64,000 nucleotides of DNA, from contig MVIG01000002.1 in assembly GCA_002086835.1 (NCBI GenBank), positions 310,001-374,000 on the forward strand. The letters run 5' to 3'. The DNA is from Mycolicibacterium porcinum. GTDB lineage: Bacteria > Actinomycetota > Actinomycetes > Mycobacteriales > Mycobacteriaceae. The first letter of the stretch is position 1; each line of letters starts with the position of its first letter. This document shows positions 24,990 to 34,090 of this stretch, one piece after another. The notes beneath the pieces are model-generated. The model worked only from the letters and a program-made list of their open reading frames with translations, was not told the origin of the DNA and made no database searches. Position numbers and translations under genes: made by a program.

Positions 24990-25372
24990 TGTCCTAATGG
25001 CTGGTCAGGGGCCTTGATACCGCACCGGGCTCGGAAGTCGGTGAGCGGTTGACGGATGCCGGCGAGGTCGGCGTGGGCCTGCGGGTTGGCGTCGAAGAAG
25101 ACGCGCGTGGCCTCCGGAGTCTCTTCGTCGGGACGGCTTCGCAGGCTTGTGTAGAAGTCGTTGACGTCCGGATGCGTGAACAGATAGGTCGACGTCGCGG
25201 CAGCGACTCCGGAGGCGATGTCGGCGAGATCGGCGGCCGTGCAGTTGGGCGGGCGCGGCGGCGGATCGGCGGCCGCGGTCACCGGGCTGAGCAGGCCCAC
25301 GGCAGCTCCGACGGCGCAGGCCGCGAGGGCGGGCGCCACCCCGTAGCGCACGGTGGTCAGTGTGCGGGACAC
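24986..25372 (-). CDS. Secreted haemophore-like (MHB domain) protein
   Basis: A 128-residue exported protein with a signal peptide ending about TAAADP and a domain like mycobacterial haemophore Rv0203: NCTAADLADIASGVAAATS, FTHPDVNDFYTSL, FFDANPQAHADLAGIRQPL and a late RARCG. Two Cys can form one disulphide. The family binds haem outside the membrane, and some members help use haem iron, but many paralogues are untested. It starts the operon with the small Cys protein. Confidence 0.82.
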   Translation of the reverse strand: MSRTLTTVRYGVAPALAACAVGAAVGLLSPVTAAADPPPRPPNCTAADLADIASGVAAATSTYLFTHPDVNDFYTSLRSRPDEETPEATRVFFDANPQAHADLAGIRQPLTDFRARCGIKAPDQPLGQ

Positions 25373-25505
25373 AGCGGGACTCCTTCCCGAAGTGGGCAGG
25401 TGCCGATTGCATCGCCCGGCGGGCCGAACATTAGCAGGCGGGGCGGTATATGCGCGACGAATCTTTCGCTCGGCAAGGACGTGGCTTGGCTTGGCGTGCC
25501 GCCGT

Positions 25506-26519
25506 TTAGGACCGCGGCGAGCCGATCCGGGCGGTGCGATAGGCCGTCGGGGTGGTGCCGAACCAGCGTTTGCAGGAACGGGTGAGGACGCTCTGCTCGG
25601 CGTAGCCCAGTTGGCGGCACAGCTGGTTGAGTCCGAGGTCGGTGTCGAGCAGCAGGTGTTGGGCGACCTCGCGGCGTGTCTGGTCGACGAGGTCGGCGAA
25701 TGTGGCGTTCTCCGCGCGCAGTCGCCGCTGCAGGGCTTTGGGGTGCAGGCCGACGTGACGGGCGATGTCGGTCAGTCCGATGGCGCCGGTCGGCAGCAGT
25801 TGGCGCACCAGGCTGCGCACCAGTTGGCCCGTCGCCGGGTTGAACTCACCCATCACCTGGGCAAGGTAATCGACCGCTGTCTGGTGGGCGAGCTGATCGC
25901 TGGGCAGTGGCCGCTGCAGGTCGGTGGTACGCAGGGTGAAGCCGGCGACCGGTTCGAAAAAGCTGGGCGGGCAGCCGAAGTAGTTCTGATAGTCGTCCGC
26001 GGAGGTCAGTGCGGGATGGGGCAGGTGCACCGCGACGGGGCGGTAGCCGGGACCGAGGAACAGCCGCAGTACCTGCAGCGTGACTCCGAGCGACAGCTCG
26101 ATGGCCTGAGCTTGTGGCGGTGACGGGTCCAGGACGTACTCGAATTCGAAGCGCCGCAGGTTCGGGTCGAGATGGGTGGTCACCCGTGCGGTGATGGACG
26201 GGCTGTAGGCCGCCATGAATTTGTCGAAGATCAGGAAGGCTTCGGCGACGGTGGCCGCATTGCGGCCCGCCAATCCGACCGGGCCGAGGATGTCGATGCC
26301 CTGGCGTAATGCCAAACGTCTTCCGAAATCCGGGGTTTCGAGCGTGGCAGCGGTGTCTTCGAGCATCTGGGCGCCGTTGGGCAGGGAGATGAACCGGTCG
26401 TGGCGACCGACATCGTCGTAGGAAATGTGGGCGGCAGCGACCAAGGCGTGACTATCCCCGCCGAGTTCGGTGACGAGCTGGTGAAAATTCGTGAGCGCCG
26501 TCCCGCGAATCACGGCCAT
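25506..26519 (-). CDS. AraC family transcriptional regulator (OruR/VirS type)
   Basis: A 337-residue regulator with an N-terminal arabinose-binding-like domain (about residues 20-200) and two C-terminal helix-turn-helices: IGLTDIARHVGLHPKALQRRL and LNQLCRQLGYAEQSVLTRSCKRWFG. It is divergent from the arylsulfatase gene, with 152 bp between that hold a direct repeat suited to AraC proteins. It probably activates the sulfatase; the inducer is unknown. Confidence 0.93.
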   Translation of the reverse strand: MAVIRGTALTNFHQLVTELGGDSHALVAAAHISYDDVGRHDRFISLPNGAQMLEDTAATLETPDFGRRLALRQGIDILGPVGLAGRNAATVAEAFLIFDKFMAAYSPSITARVTTHLDPNLRRFEFEYVLDPSPPQAQAIELSLGVTLQVLRLFLGPGYRPVAVHLPHPALTSADDYQNYFGCPPSFFEPVAGFTLRTTDLQRPLPSDQLAHQTAVDYLAQVMGEFNPATGQLVRSLVRQLLPTGAIGLTDIARHVGLHPKALQRRLRAENATFADLVDQTRREVAQHLLLDTDLGLNQLCRQLGYAEQSVLTRSCKRWFGTTPTAYRTARIGSPRS

Positions 26520-26526
26520 GTCCCAC

Positions 26527-26555
26527 AATGTCAAAGATTTGTCCTGGAATGTCAA
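26527..26555. promoter_or_regulatory. Direct repeat AATGTCAA x2, candidate AraC-type operator
   Basis: AATGTCAA occurs at 26527-26534 and again at 26548-26555, exactly 21 bp apart and in the same orientation. AraC-family regulators bind such direct repeats two helical turns apart. It lies just upstream of the regulator gene and about 120 bp before the arylsulfatase start. Confidence 0.6.
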
Positions 26556-26671
26556 GACAGAAGCTGTCGGTTTGCTGCACAGTGGATGCCCGGGTCGGGG
26601 TGAATCGGCTGCGCGGCTTGCCCCACCAGTGGTTGGCTGCACAGCCCACGTTCCTATGAGGAGAGCGCGCG

Positions 26672-29011
26672 GTGTCTGACGTGCAGGGTGACCAGTTGGT
26701 GGCGGAGGTTCTACCCGACGGCGGTATTTTGCCGTTCCCGCCGGTCCCATCGGGCAGTATTGCGGGCCGCACGTTGCAAGAGTCGACGTATCAGCCGCGT
26801 CAGGTGCCGAAGCGACTGCACGCTGACTCGCCGAACATCGTCATCGTGCTGATCGACGATGCCGGCCCCGGTCTGCCGTCGACCTTCGGTGGCGAGGTGA
26901 CGACCGCGACCCTCGACAAGATCTGCGCTGAAGGCGTGTCCTACAACCGCTTTCACACCACCGCGATGTGCTCGCCCACCCGGGCTTCACTGCTCACCGG
27001 CCGCAACCACCACGAGATCGGCAACGGCCAGATCGCCGAGCTGGCCAACGACTGGGACGGTTACGCGGGCAAGATCCCGCGGTCCAGTGCCACCGTGGCC
27101 GAGGTGCTCAAGCAGTACGGCTACGCGACATCGGCCTTCGGGAAGTGGCACAACACCCCCGCGGAGGAGACCACCGCCGCCGGCCCGTTCGAGAACTGGC
27201 CCACCGGTTTGGGTTTCGAGTACTTCTACGGCTTCCTCGCCGGTGAGGCATCGCAGTACGAACCGAATCTGGTGCGCAACACCACCGTCGTCCCGCCGCC
27301 CCGGACTCCCGAGGAGGGCTACCACCTGTCGGAGGACCTGGCCGACGACGCCATCTCGTGGCTGCGCCGGCACAAGGCGTTCAACGCCGACAAGCCGTTC
27401 TTCATGTACTGGGCCAGCGGCGCCATCCACGGCCCGCACCACATCATGAAGGAGTGGGCGGACAAGTACGCGGGCAAGTTCGACGACGGTTGGGATGCCT
27501 ACCGGCAGCGGGTTTTCGAGCGCGCCAAGGACAAGGGCTGGATCCCCCAGAACTGCGAACTGACCGAACGTGATGAGCAACTCGCGGCCTGGGATGACAT
27601 CCCCGAGGACGAGAAGCCGTTCCAGCGCCGCTTGATGGAGGTCGCCGCCGGGTTCGGCGAGCACGTCGACGTCCAGGTCGGCCGGATCGCCGATGAGCTC
27701 GAATCGCTCGGCTACGCCGAGAACACCCTGTTCCTCTACATCTGGGGTGACAACGGCTCATCGGGTGAGGGGCAGAACGGCACCATCGCCGAACTACTGG
27801 CGCAGAACGGGATTCCCACCACGGTACGTCAGCACATCGATGCCCTCGACGAGCTGGGCGGCCTCGACGTGCTGGGTTCACCGCTGGTCGACAACCAGTA
27901 CCACGCGGCGTGGGCATGGGCCGGCAGCACGCCGTACAAGGGCATGAAGCTGCTCGCCTCGCATCTGGGTGGCACGCGCAACCCGATGGCGGTGCGGTGG
28001 CCGGCCCGGATCACCGCCGATGCTGCGCCCCGCGACGTGTTCCTGCACTGCAACGACATCGTGCCCACCATCTACGAGATCGTCGGGATCGCGCCACCGC
28101 AGGTGGTCAACGGCGAACCTCAGATGCCGCTTGCCGGAGCGAGTTTCGCCCGCACGCTGGCTGACCGAAATGCACCCGGCGGCAAGAAGACCCAGTACTT
28201 CGAGATCATGGGCAGCCGCGGTATCTACCACGACGGCTGGATGGCCTCAGCGCGCGGGCCGCGGCTGCCGTGGGTGCCGGGCCAGCCGCCCGGCATCGCC
28301 ACCTGGACTCCCGACAACGACACCTGGGAGCTCTATCACCTCGACGAGGACTGGTCGCAGGCCCACGATCTCGCGGCTGAACAGCCCGAGAAGCTCGCGC
28401 AGATGCGGGAGATGTTCATGGTCGAAGCCGCCCGCAACGAGGTGCTTCCCGTGGGCGGTGGCCTGTGGGTTCCGGTCTATCACCCCGAGCTGCGCATCGC
28501 CCCGCCGTACCGGGAATGGGAGTTCTCCGGCGATACCGTCCGGATGCCCGAGTTCTGTGCGCCGGCACTGGGCAACAAGAACAACGTCGTCACCATCGAT
28601 GTCGACATTCCCGCCAATGCCAACGGGGTGCTGTACGCGCTCGGGGCCGCGGCCGGTGGGCTCACGGTGTACCTGGATGAGGGGCAGCTCTGCTACGAGT
28701 ACAACCTCTTCATCCTGCAGCGCACGAAGATCCGCTCCGAGGGCAAGGTGCCGCCGGGGCGGGCCACCATCACCGTGATCACTCAGTACGCCGATCCGCG
28801 CCCGGCCGGCCCGCTCGACATCACGATCGCGCGCAACGGCGAAACGATCGCGAGCGGTCAGGTCCCGATCAGCGCACCGCTGTTGTTCACCGCCAACGAC
28901 TGCCTGGACATCGGTACCTGCCTGGGTTCACCGGTATCGCTCGACTACCGCGAACGTGCACCCTTCCCCTTCGAGGGGCGGATCCACCGGGTCCACGTCG
29001 CCTACAAGTAG
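26672..29011 (+). CDS. Type I arylsulfatase
   Basis: A 779-residue sulfatase that hydrolyses sulfate esters. The calcium-binding IDDAGPG (Asp 62-63) and the C-S-P-T-R motif at residues 100-104 are present; Cys100 must be oxidised to formylglycine by a separate maturase. TGRNHHEIG, FGKWHN and YWASGAIHGPHH complete the active site, followed by a long C-terminal beta-rich region. No signal peptide is seen, in line with cytoplasmic mycobacterial sulfatases of the AtsA/AtsD type. GTG start with a GAGGAG site upstream. It faces an AraC gene that likely controls it. Confidence 0.95.
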   Translation: MSDVQGDQLVAEVLPDGGILPFPPVPSGSIAGRTLQESTYQPRQVPKRLHADSPNIVIVLIDDAGPGLPSTFGGEVTTATLDKICAEGVSYNRFHTTAMCSPTRASLLTGRNHHEIGNGQIAELANDWDGYAGKIPRSSATVAEVLKQYGYATSAFGKWHNTPAEETTAAGPFENWPTGLGFEYFYGFLAGEASQYEPNLVRNTTVVPPPRTPEEGYHLSEDLADDAISWLRRHKAFNADKPFFMYWASGAIHGPHHIMKEWADKYAGKFDDGWDAYRQRVFERAKDKGWIPQNCELTERDEQLAAWDDIPEDEKPFQRRLMEVAAGFGEHVDVQVGRIADELESLGYAENTLFLYIWGDNGSSGEGQNGTIAELLAQNGIPTTVRQHIDALDELGGLDVLGSPLVDNQYHAAWAWAGSTPYKGMKLLASHLGGTRNPMAVRWPARITADAAPRDVFLHCNDIVPTIYEIVGIAPPQVVNGEPQMPLAGASFARTLADRNAPGGKKTQYFEIMGSRGIYHDGWMASARGPRLPWVPGQPPGIATWTPDNDTWELYHLDEDWSQAHDLAAEQPEKLAQMREMFMVEAARNEVLPVGGGLWVPVYHPELRIAPPYREWEFSGDTVRMPEFCAPALGNKNNVVTIDVDIPANANGVLYALGAAAGGLTVYLDEGQLCYEYNLFILQRTKIRSEGKVPPGRATITVITQYADPRPAGPLDITIARNGETIASGQVPISAPLLFTANDCLDIGTCLGSPVSLDYRERAPFPFEGRIHRVHVAYK

Positions 29012-29023
29012 CCCCACGAAAAA

Positions 29024-29060
29024 CGAGGTGACTGCCGGACCGGGTCCGGCAGTCACCTCG
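29024..29060. terminator. Bidirectional terminator hairpin
   Basis: A perfect 18-base inverted repeat (29024-29041 and 29043-29060) about a single base, so a stem of 15 or more pairs with a small loop. AAAAA just before it gives a five-T run on the minus strand. It separates the arylsulfatase from the convergent STAS-domain gene. Confidence 0.85.
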
Positions 29061-29167
29061 AAGGTTGTCTGGTGTGCGCTGTGAACTACGTGTGCACTGC
29101 GCGGTGACGATGACGAAGCAGGCGGGTCAACCAGCGGACATCGATCAACATTGCGTTGGCCTTTCTC

Positions 29168-29617
29168 TCAGGCGCTCTTGATAAGCAGGGGGAGCAACCG
29201 GCGGCGTGCCGTGTTGCCTTCGGCGAAGTGATGCAGTGCTTCGGGCACCGAGGAGCTGAGCGGTACGCCCACCTCCTGGTGGTGAATCTCTGCGGCGACC
29301 GGCTGGCTGGCGACTACCGACCAGTCCACCCCGAGTGCGCCGCACTTCTCATCGATGTCGTAGAACAGTGAGATCGCCTGCGGTGCAAAGCTGTTCACGC
29401 CACTCAGGTCGAGTGCCAGCGGCTTCTCCGCAAGGATGAACCGATTTACATACGACGCGATCTGGTCGATGTTGTTGTTGTCGACATCGCCCTTGACGGT
29501 CACCACTGTCGCCAGCTGACGGCACTGCGCGCGCATCGAAGCGCCCTCGCAGATGACCGCCGAGTTCCCGTACCGAAAGTGTCGATCCATTGCCGGGGTG
29601 TTGTTCGTGAATGTCAT
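29168..29617 (-). CDS. STAS-domain anti-anti-sigma-like protein, OprA (Rv0516c) type
   Basis: A 149-residue STAS-domain protein resembling M. tuberculosis Rv0516c/OprA in length and pattern: RQLATVVTVKGDVD, the LDLSGVNSFAPQAISLF loop, then GALGVDWSVVASQPV. OprA is an unusual anti-anti-sigma that the kinase PknD phosphorylates near its N terminus at Thr2 in osmotic signalling; Thr2 is present here too (MTFTNN). It lacks the plain phospho-Ser motif of SpoIIAA. A GGGAGG site precedes the ATG. It stands alone, without a sigma or anti-sigma gene beside it. Confidence 0.82.
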   Translation of the reverse strand: MTFTNNTPAMDRHFRYGNSAVICEGASMRAQCRQLATVVTVKGDVDNNNIDQIASYVNRFILAEKPLALDLSGVNSFAPQAISLFYDIDEKCGALGVDWSVVASQPVAAEIHHQEVGVPLSSSVPEALHHFAEGNTARRRLLPLLIKSA

Positions 29618-29763
29618 GATCAGCCTCCCGCCGTCCTTCTTGAGCTCTGGCTGAGCTCCGTCGCGTCAACCTGTCCCCAAAGTTATGCGGGCAATCTAAG
29701 GCGGCTGGGTGCCAGCGTTAATACTTTGCTAAGAACCCTCGAGGCCTTACTCGTCGGTAAGGT

Positions 29764-30384
29764 TCACACGATCAGTACGTCGAGTGTTCGCGGTCCGTGG
29801 ACGCCTTCTACACGCTGTAGTTCAATGTCGCTGGTTGCGCTGGGGCCGGAGATGAAGGTCAGCGGCCGGGTGGGCGTCAGCTCGGCGAATGCCTGCGGCA
29901 CGGTGTCCACGATCTGATCGACCCGCACCACGCAGATGTGGTGGTCAGGCACCAGAGTCAGCGCACGCCGTCCCTGCGCCGGGCCGGCATCCAGCACGAT
30001 CGTCCCAGTCGCGGCGATACCGAGCGCGCATGCGGTCAGCACCGCGTCGGCGCGGTCGAGTTGCTCGACACCCAGCGCGGGCGCGTCGGCGATCGTCGTC
30101 ACCCCCGCCACCCATTCGGTCGGCAGATCGGCCGGGATGACGACGGTGGCATCGGGCCCGACCAGTTCGAGGACGGTCGACGCGATCGCCGCGGCCTCGA
30201 CGCGATGTACGCGGGCGCGGTACTCCGCGACCGTCTCGGCGAACCTCTCGACGTCGCCTGGGCCGGCGAGCAGGTCGTGGTGATAGTCCCGCGGTACCGC
30301 GACGGCCTGCGGTGGCGCCGAAGCCAGGGCAGCCTTGACCCGGCCCAGCACCGCAGCTCTGGCCTGGGGCGTCGGGCCGGTCAT
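29764..30384 (-). CDS. lutC: LutC/YkgG family protein (LUD domain)
   Basis: A 206-residue LUD-domain protein, the third part of the LutABC system that oxidises L-lactate to pyruvate without flavocytochrome. It has an N-terminal helix pair (VLGRVKAALASAP) and the Rossmann-like AVLTACALGIAATGTIVLDAG region followed by VPDHHICVVRVDQIV. Its ATG overlaps the lutB stop by 4 bases, so it is the last gene of the operon. Confidence 0.93.
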   Translation of the reverse strand: MTGPTPQARAAVLGRVKAALASAPPQAVAVPRDYHHDLLAGPGDVERFAETVAEYRARVHRVEAAAIASTVLELVGPDATVVIPADLPTEWVAGVTTIADAPALGVEQLDRADAVLTACALGIAATGTIVLDAGPAQGRRALTLVPDHHICVVRVDQIVDTVPQAFAELTPTRPLTFISGPSATSDIELQRVEGVHGPRTLDVLIV

Positions 30385-31847
30385 CCGCGCCCTTCCTCAT
30401 GCGTCCGCGTCCACCACTGACGGAACGTCTCGGCGGGCGGCGCGGGAATGTCGCGGCTGGCCGTCCATGCCGACGCCGGCCAGGGCAGCGCGGAGATGCG
30501 GTGATCGCGCCCGGCGATCAGCCGCCCGGCGCCCAGAGCCTTCTCGGCCAGCGAGAACCGGCCCGCGCCGGCCATCGCCCACCCCGCCGCCTTCATCGCC
30601 AGGTCCTGACCGGACGGAAGACCGTCCCGCTGGGAGTCCACCTGCTGCGCGCGCAGGTGCACGAGGATCGACGGGATGTCGATACGCACCGGACAGGCTT
30701 CGAAGCACGCGCCGCACAGCGACGACGCATACGGAAGGCTGGCGTTGGGGTCATCGTGGCCAGTCGTGCCGGTGAGCTGAGGACTCAGGATCGCCCCGAT
30801 CGGCCCGGGATAGACCGAACCGTAGGCGTGGCCGCCGGTGCGTTCATAGACCGGGCACACATTCAGACACGCGCTGCACCGGATGCAGTGGAGGGCGGCG
30901 CGGCCGACCTCGTCGGCCAGCACGCGGGTGCGGCCGTTGTCCAGCAGGACCAGGTGGAACTCCTGAGGCCCGTCGCCGCGGTGCACGCCCGTCCACATCG
31001 AGGTGTACGGATTCATCCGTTCCGCCGTCGAGGAGCGCGGCAGCAACTGCATGAAGACCTCGAGATCGGCGAACGTCGGCACGATCTTCTCGATACCCAT
31101 CACGGTGATCAGCGTGTCCGGCAGCGTCAGGCACATCCGTCCGTTGCCCTCGGACTCCACCACCGCGAGTGTCCCGGTCTCGGCGATGCCGAAGTTGGCT
31201 CCGCTGATCGCGACCTTCGCGGTGAGGAACTTGCGTCGCAGATGGGCCCGGGCCGCCATCGCCAGTACGCGGGGGTCGTCGGTGAGCTCACCGGCGTCGG
31301 GCATCTCGCGGGTGAAGATCTCCCGGATCTCGGCGCGGTTGCGGTGGATGGCCGGCACCAGGATGTGGCTGGGCTTGTCGTGGCCGAGCTGCACGATGAG
31401 CTCGGCCAGATCGGTTTCGAACGCGGCGATGCCCTGAGCTTCCAGGTATTCGTTGAGCCCGATCTCCTGGGTGGCCATCGACTTGACCTTGACCACCTCG
31501 TCGGAGCCCGTGGCGCGGATCAGGTCGGCGACGATGCGGTTGGCCTCGTCGCCGTCGCGGGCCCAGTGCACCACGCCGCCGCGCGCGGTGACGTTGTCCT
31601 CGAGCGCCACGAGCAACTCGGGAAGCCGTGCCATGACGTCCTGCTTGAGCGCGCTGCCCGCGGCACGCAACTGCTCCCAGTCATCGCATTCGCGGATTGC
31701 GTTGAGACGCTTGGTCCGAATGGTGTGGGTGGCATGGCCGATGTTGCGGCGCAATTGAGAATCGGCGAGTGCGGTGCGGGCGGCCCGCGGGAAGGCCGCG
31801 TCGCCGCGGAGGTTGCCGACGCCGGGGGTGCCCAGGAATGTGGTCAT
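30381..31847 (-). CDS. lutB: LutB iron-sulfur protein
   Basis: A 488-residue protein with an N-terminal LUD-like half and two [4Fe-4S] ferredoxin-type motifs: CIRCSACLNVCPVY and the later SLCGACFEACPVRIDIP. The HAYGSVYPGPIGAI segment between them is typical of LutB. It would carry electrons from lactate within the LutABC complex. I use the ATG at 31847 (TTFLGTPG), which has a GCGAGG site; the frame is open from a few codons earlier. Confidence 0.95.
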   Translation of the reverse strand: MTTFLGTPGVGNLRGDAAFPRAARTALADSQLRRNIGHATHTIRTKRLNAIRECDDWEQLRAAGSALKQDVMARLPELLVALEDNVTARGGVVHWARDGDEANRIVADLIRATGSDEVVKVKSMATQEIGLNEYLEAQGIAAFETDLAELIVQLGHDKPSHILVPAIHRNRAEIREIFTREMPDAGELTDDPRVLAMAARAHLRRKFLTAKVAISGANFGIAETGTLAVVESEGNGRMCLTLPDTLITVMGIEKIVPTFADLEVFMQLLPRSSTAERMNPYTSMWTGVHRGDGPQEFHLVLLDNGRTRVLADEVGRAALHCIRCSACLNVCPVYERTGGHAYGSVYPGPIGAILSPQLTGTTGHDDPNASLPYASSLCGACFEACPVRIDIPSILVHLRAQQVDSQRDGLPSGQDLAMKAAGWAMAGAGRFSLAEKALGAGRLIAGRDHRISALPWPASAWTASRDIPAPPAETFRQWWTRTHEEGRG

Positions 31848-31869
31848 GTGGTCGCCTCGCAAGCTTCGC

Positions 31870-32604
31870 TCATCCTTCGGCCGCCAGGATCTCGGCCAGG
31901 TGCACGGTACGCACTCCGGAGCGCAGCCGGCTCAGCCCGCCGCCGATGTGCATCAGGCACGAGGAGTCCCCGGCGCTGCACACCTCGGCGTGGGTCTCCA
32001 GGATGTGGGCCATCTTGTCGGCCAGCATGGCCGTGGAGGTGTCGGAGTTCTTGATCGCGAAGGTTCCGCCGAAACCGCAACAGGATTCGGCTTCGGGCAA
32101 CTCCACCAACGTCAGGCCCCGCACGTGGCGCAGCAGCCGCAGCGGTTTGTCACCCACCCCGAGCATGCGCAGCGAGTGGCAGGTCGGGTGGTAGGTGACA
32201 CGGTGCGGATAGTAGGCGCCGACGTCGTCGACACCGAGCACGTCGACCAGGAACTCGGACAACTCGTAGGTGTTGGCGGCCAGGGATTCGGTCCGGGTGG
32301 CGAGTGCTTCGTCACCGGCGCGGCGGGCCACCATCGCGTGCTGGTGGCGAACCGAACCCACGCACGAGCCCGACGGAGCGACCACCGCGTCGCAGTTCGC
32401 GGATTCGAAGGCCTCGACGTGATTGCGAACCAGCGCGGTGGCTTCCTTGAGATATCCGGTGTTGACATGCATTTGGCCGCAGCAGGTTTGGCCTTTGGGG
32501 AACTCCACCCGGTGGCCGAGGCGCTCGAGCAACTGCACCGTGGCGATCGCCGCGGGCGGAAACATCGCATCCGCCAGGCAGGTCGCGAACAGGGCGATTC
32601 GCAT
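31870..32604 (-). CDS. lutA: LutA cysteine-rich (CCG) protein
   Basis: A 244-residue protein with two CCG domains: FPKGQTCCGQMHVNTGY and EAESCCGFGGTFAIKN, the heterodisulfide-reductase-like motifs that hold a non-cubane Fe-S cluster or substrate. It is the first gene of lutABC. The ATG at 32604 is preceded by GAGGAG at 5-6 bp, which favours it over the GTG two codons upstream. The lutB start lies 22 bp past the stop. No GntR-type lut regulator is adjacent. Confidence 0.94.
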   Translation of the reverse strand: MRIALFATCLADAMFPPAAIATVQLLERLGHRVEFPKGQTCCGQMHVNTGYLKEATALVRNHVEAFESANCDAVVAPSGSCVGSVRHQHAMVARRAGDEALATRTESLAANTYELSEFLVDVLGVDDVGAYYPHRVTYHPTCHSLRMLGVGDKPLRLLRHVRGLTLVELPEAESCCGFGGTFAIKNSDTSTAMLADKMAHILETHAEVCSAGDSSCLMHIGGGLSRLRSGVRTVHLAEILAAEG

Positions 32605-32711
32605 GCGCACTCCTCAAGCGTGACGTCTCCACAGTATGCCGGGAATCCGAAACCACAGACCGGTGTTGTTCGGCGTGCCCGCGGAAAGCGGTCGGTGAGC
32701 GAAAGGTCAGT

Positions 32712-33527
32712 ATGTCGGCAATCGGCGAGGCCGCAGCTGCGGTTCGCGAGGTTCACCGTCCACATGACACGACGATCCAGTACACCGTCAACGGTCCGGC
32801 CGATGGGCCGACTCTCGTTTTCGTCCACGGGTGGGGGTGTGACAGACATGATTTCGACGCGGTCACTCAGCACGTTTCGCAGCGGTACCGCGTCATCGCA
32901 ATCGACCTGGCCGAACATGGCGAATCCCGATCAGCGCGCGACGTATGGACGATCGAGGAGTTCGCGCGTGACGTCGCCGCCGTCCTGACCGCCGAAGCCG
33001 CTGAGCGCGTCGTGGTGGTGGGCCATTCCCTCGGCGGCGCCGTGGCGGTCGAAACCGCACGCGTCGTACCGGAAGCGGTTTCGCGCGTCGTCGCGCTGGA
33101 TGGCCTGCACTATCTGTCGCTGTACCCGGCCCAGGACGAACCGCAGGCCCGGGCGGTACTCCAACCCTTCTACGACGACTTCGATGCGGCGGTGCGGGGT
33201 CTGGTCGAGGGCGGATCTCCGGAAGGTGCTGATCCGGCACGCACGGACGCCTACTTCGCGAAGATGTCGGCCGTGCGCCAGCCTGCCGGCCTGCGCGTGA
33301 TCGAGGGTCTGGTGCGCTGGGACATGGATGCCGCGCTGCGTGAGATTCACCAGCCGGTCACCCTGTTCGCGGTGCGCTCGCTGATCAGGCCCGAAGCCAT
33401 CGAACGCTACCGCGACCGCATCGACATCGTGCTGGTCGACTTGGGAAGCCATCACTTCCACGTCGAATCACCTTGGGGCACTGCCGAATTGCTGATGCAG
33501 GCGACTCAGCCGTCGGTGGACCGCTGA
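32712..33527 (+). CDS. Alpha/beta hydrolase
   Basis: A 271-residue alpha/beta hydrolase. The oxyanion region FVHGWGCDRHDF, the nucleophile elbow VVGHSLGGAV and the late His in DLGSHHFHVESP are visible; the acid is probably the Asp in LVDLGSHHF or nearby. The ATG follows a GAAAGG site. It converges with the acetyltransferase gene, overlapping it by 22 bp. Substrate unknown. Confidence 0.92.
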   Translation: MSAIGEAAAAVREVHRPHDTTIQYTVNGPADGPTLVFVHGWGCDRHDFDAVTQHVSQRYRVIAIDLAEHGESRSARDVWTIEEFARDVAAVLTAEAAERVVVVGHSLGGAVAVETARVVPEAVSRVVALDGLHYLSLYPAQDEPQARAVLQPFYDDFDAAVRGLVEGGSPEGADPARTDAYFAKMSAVRQPAGLRVIEGLVRWDMDAALREIHQPVTLFAVRSLIRPEAIERYRDRIDIVLVDLGSHHFHVESPWGTAELLMQATQPSVDR

Positions 33528-34060
33528 CGTAGATCCAAGGCGTAGAACAACTTGTCGTATCGCCGGTCACCCACCGCGACGAATCTCTCAAGCACCCCGT
33601 ACCGCTGAAAGCCCAGTGATTCGTAGAGCCCGGCGGCGCGCGCATTGTCTCCCCGAAGGTCCAGGGTCAGCACCTCGACGTGCGATTCGGCGGCGGCCCG
33701 GATCAGCCCCTGCATCAAGCGCCGGCCGATGCCCAGGCCTTGCCACCGTGGGTCGACTGCCACCTTCTCCACGTCCGCGTGGGGGCGGTGCGTCGGACGC
33801 GCATACCGGCGCCAGTAAGCGAATCCGGCCGGCTGTCCGTCCACTTGCGCGACGAGCAACGCGGCGTCGCCGGTCACCACCGCATCGGCCGTCTCGCCCA
33901 GTAGTTCGGCCACTTCGGCCTCGGCCGGTGGATCGACCCAGCCCAACGCGGCGCCCCCGGCCACCAGGTGCTGCAAGAGTGCCGCGATGGGGCCGGTCAG
34001 CGGTGGTACGAGATCAGGTGAGTCGACGGAAATGACCTGAACCGCGTTGGATTCGACCAT
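33506..34060 (-). CDS. GNAT family N-acetyltransferase
   Basis: A protein of about 184 residues with the GNAT fold. The acetyl-CoA loop is VEKVAVDPRWQGLGIGRRLMQ, followed by LTLDLRGDNARAAGLYESLGFQRYG. The first 60 residues resemble an acceptor-binding half. The start may be the ATG at 34060 or the GTG one codon earlier. Acceptor substrate cannot be told. Confidence 0.9.
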   Translation of the reverse strand: MVESNAVQVISVDSPDLVPPLTGPIAALLQHLVAGGAALGWVDPPAEAEVAELLGETADAVVTGDAALLVAQVDGQPAGFAYWRRYARPTHRPHADVEKVAVDPRWQGLGIGRRLMQGLIRAAAESHVEVLTLDLRGDNARAAGLYESLGFQRYGVLERFVAVGDRRYDKLFYALDLRQRSTDG

Positions 34061-34090
34061 CACGGCAGTATCGCAGCCCTGCGGTGTGGC

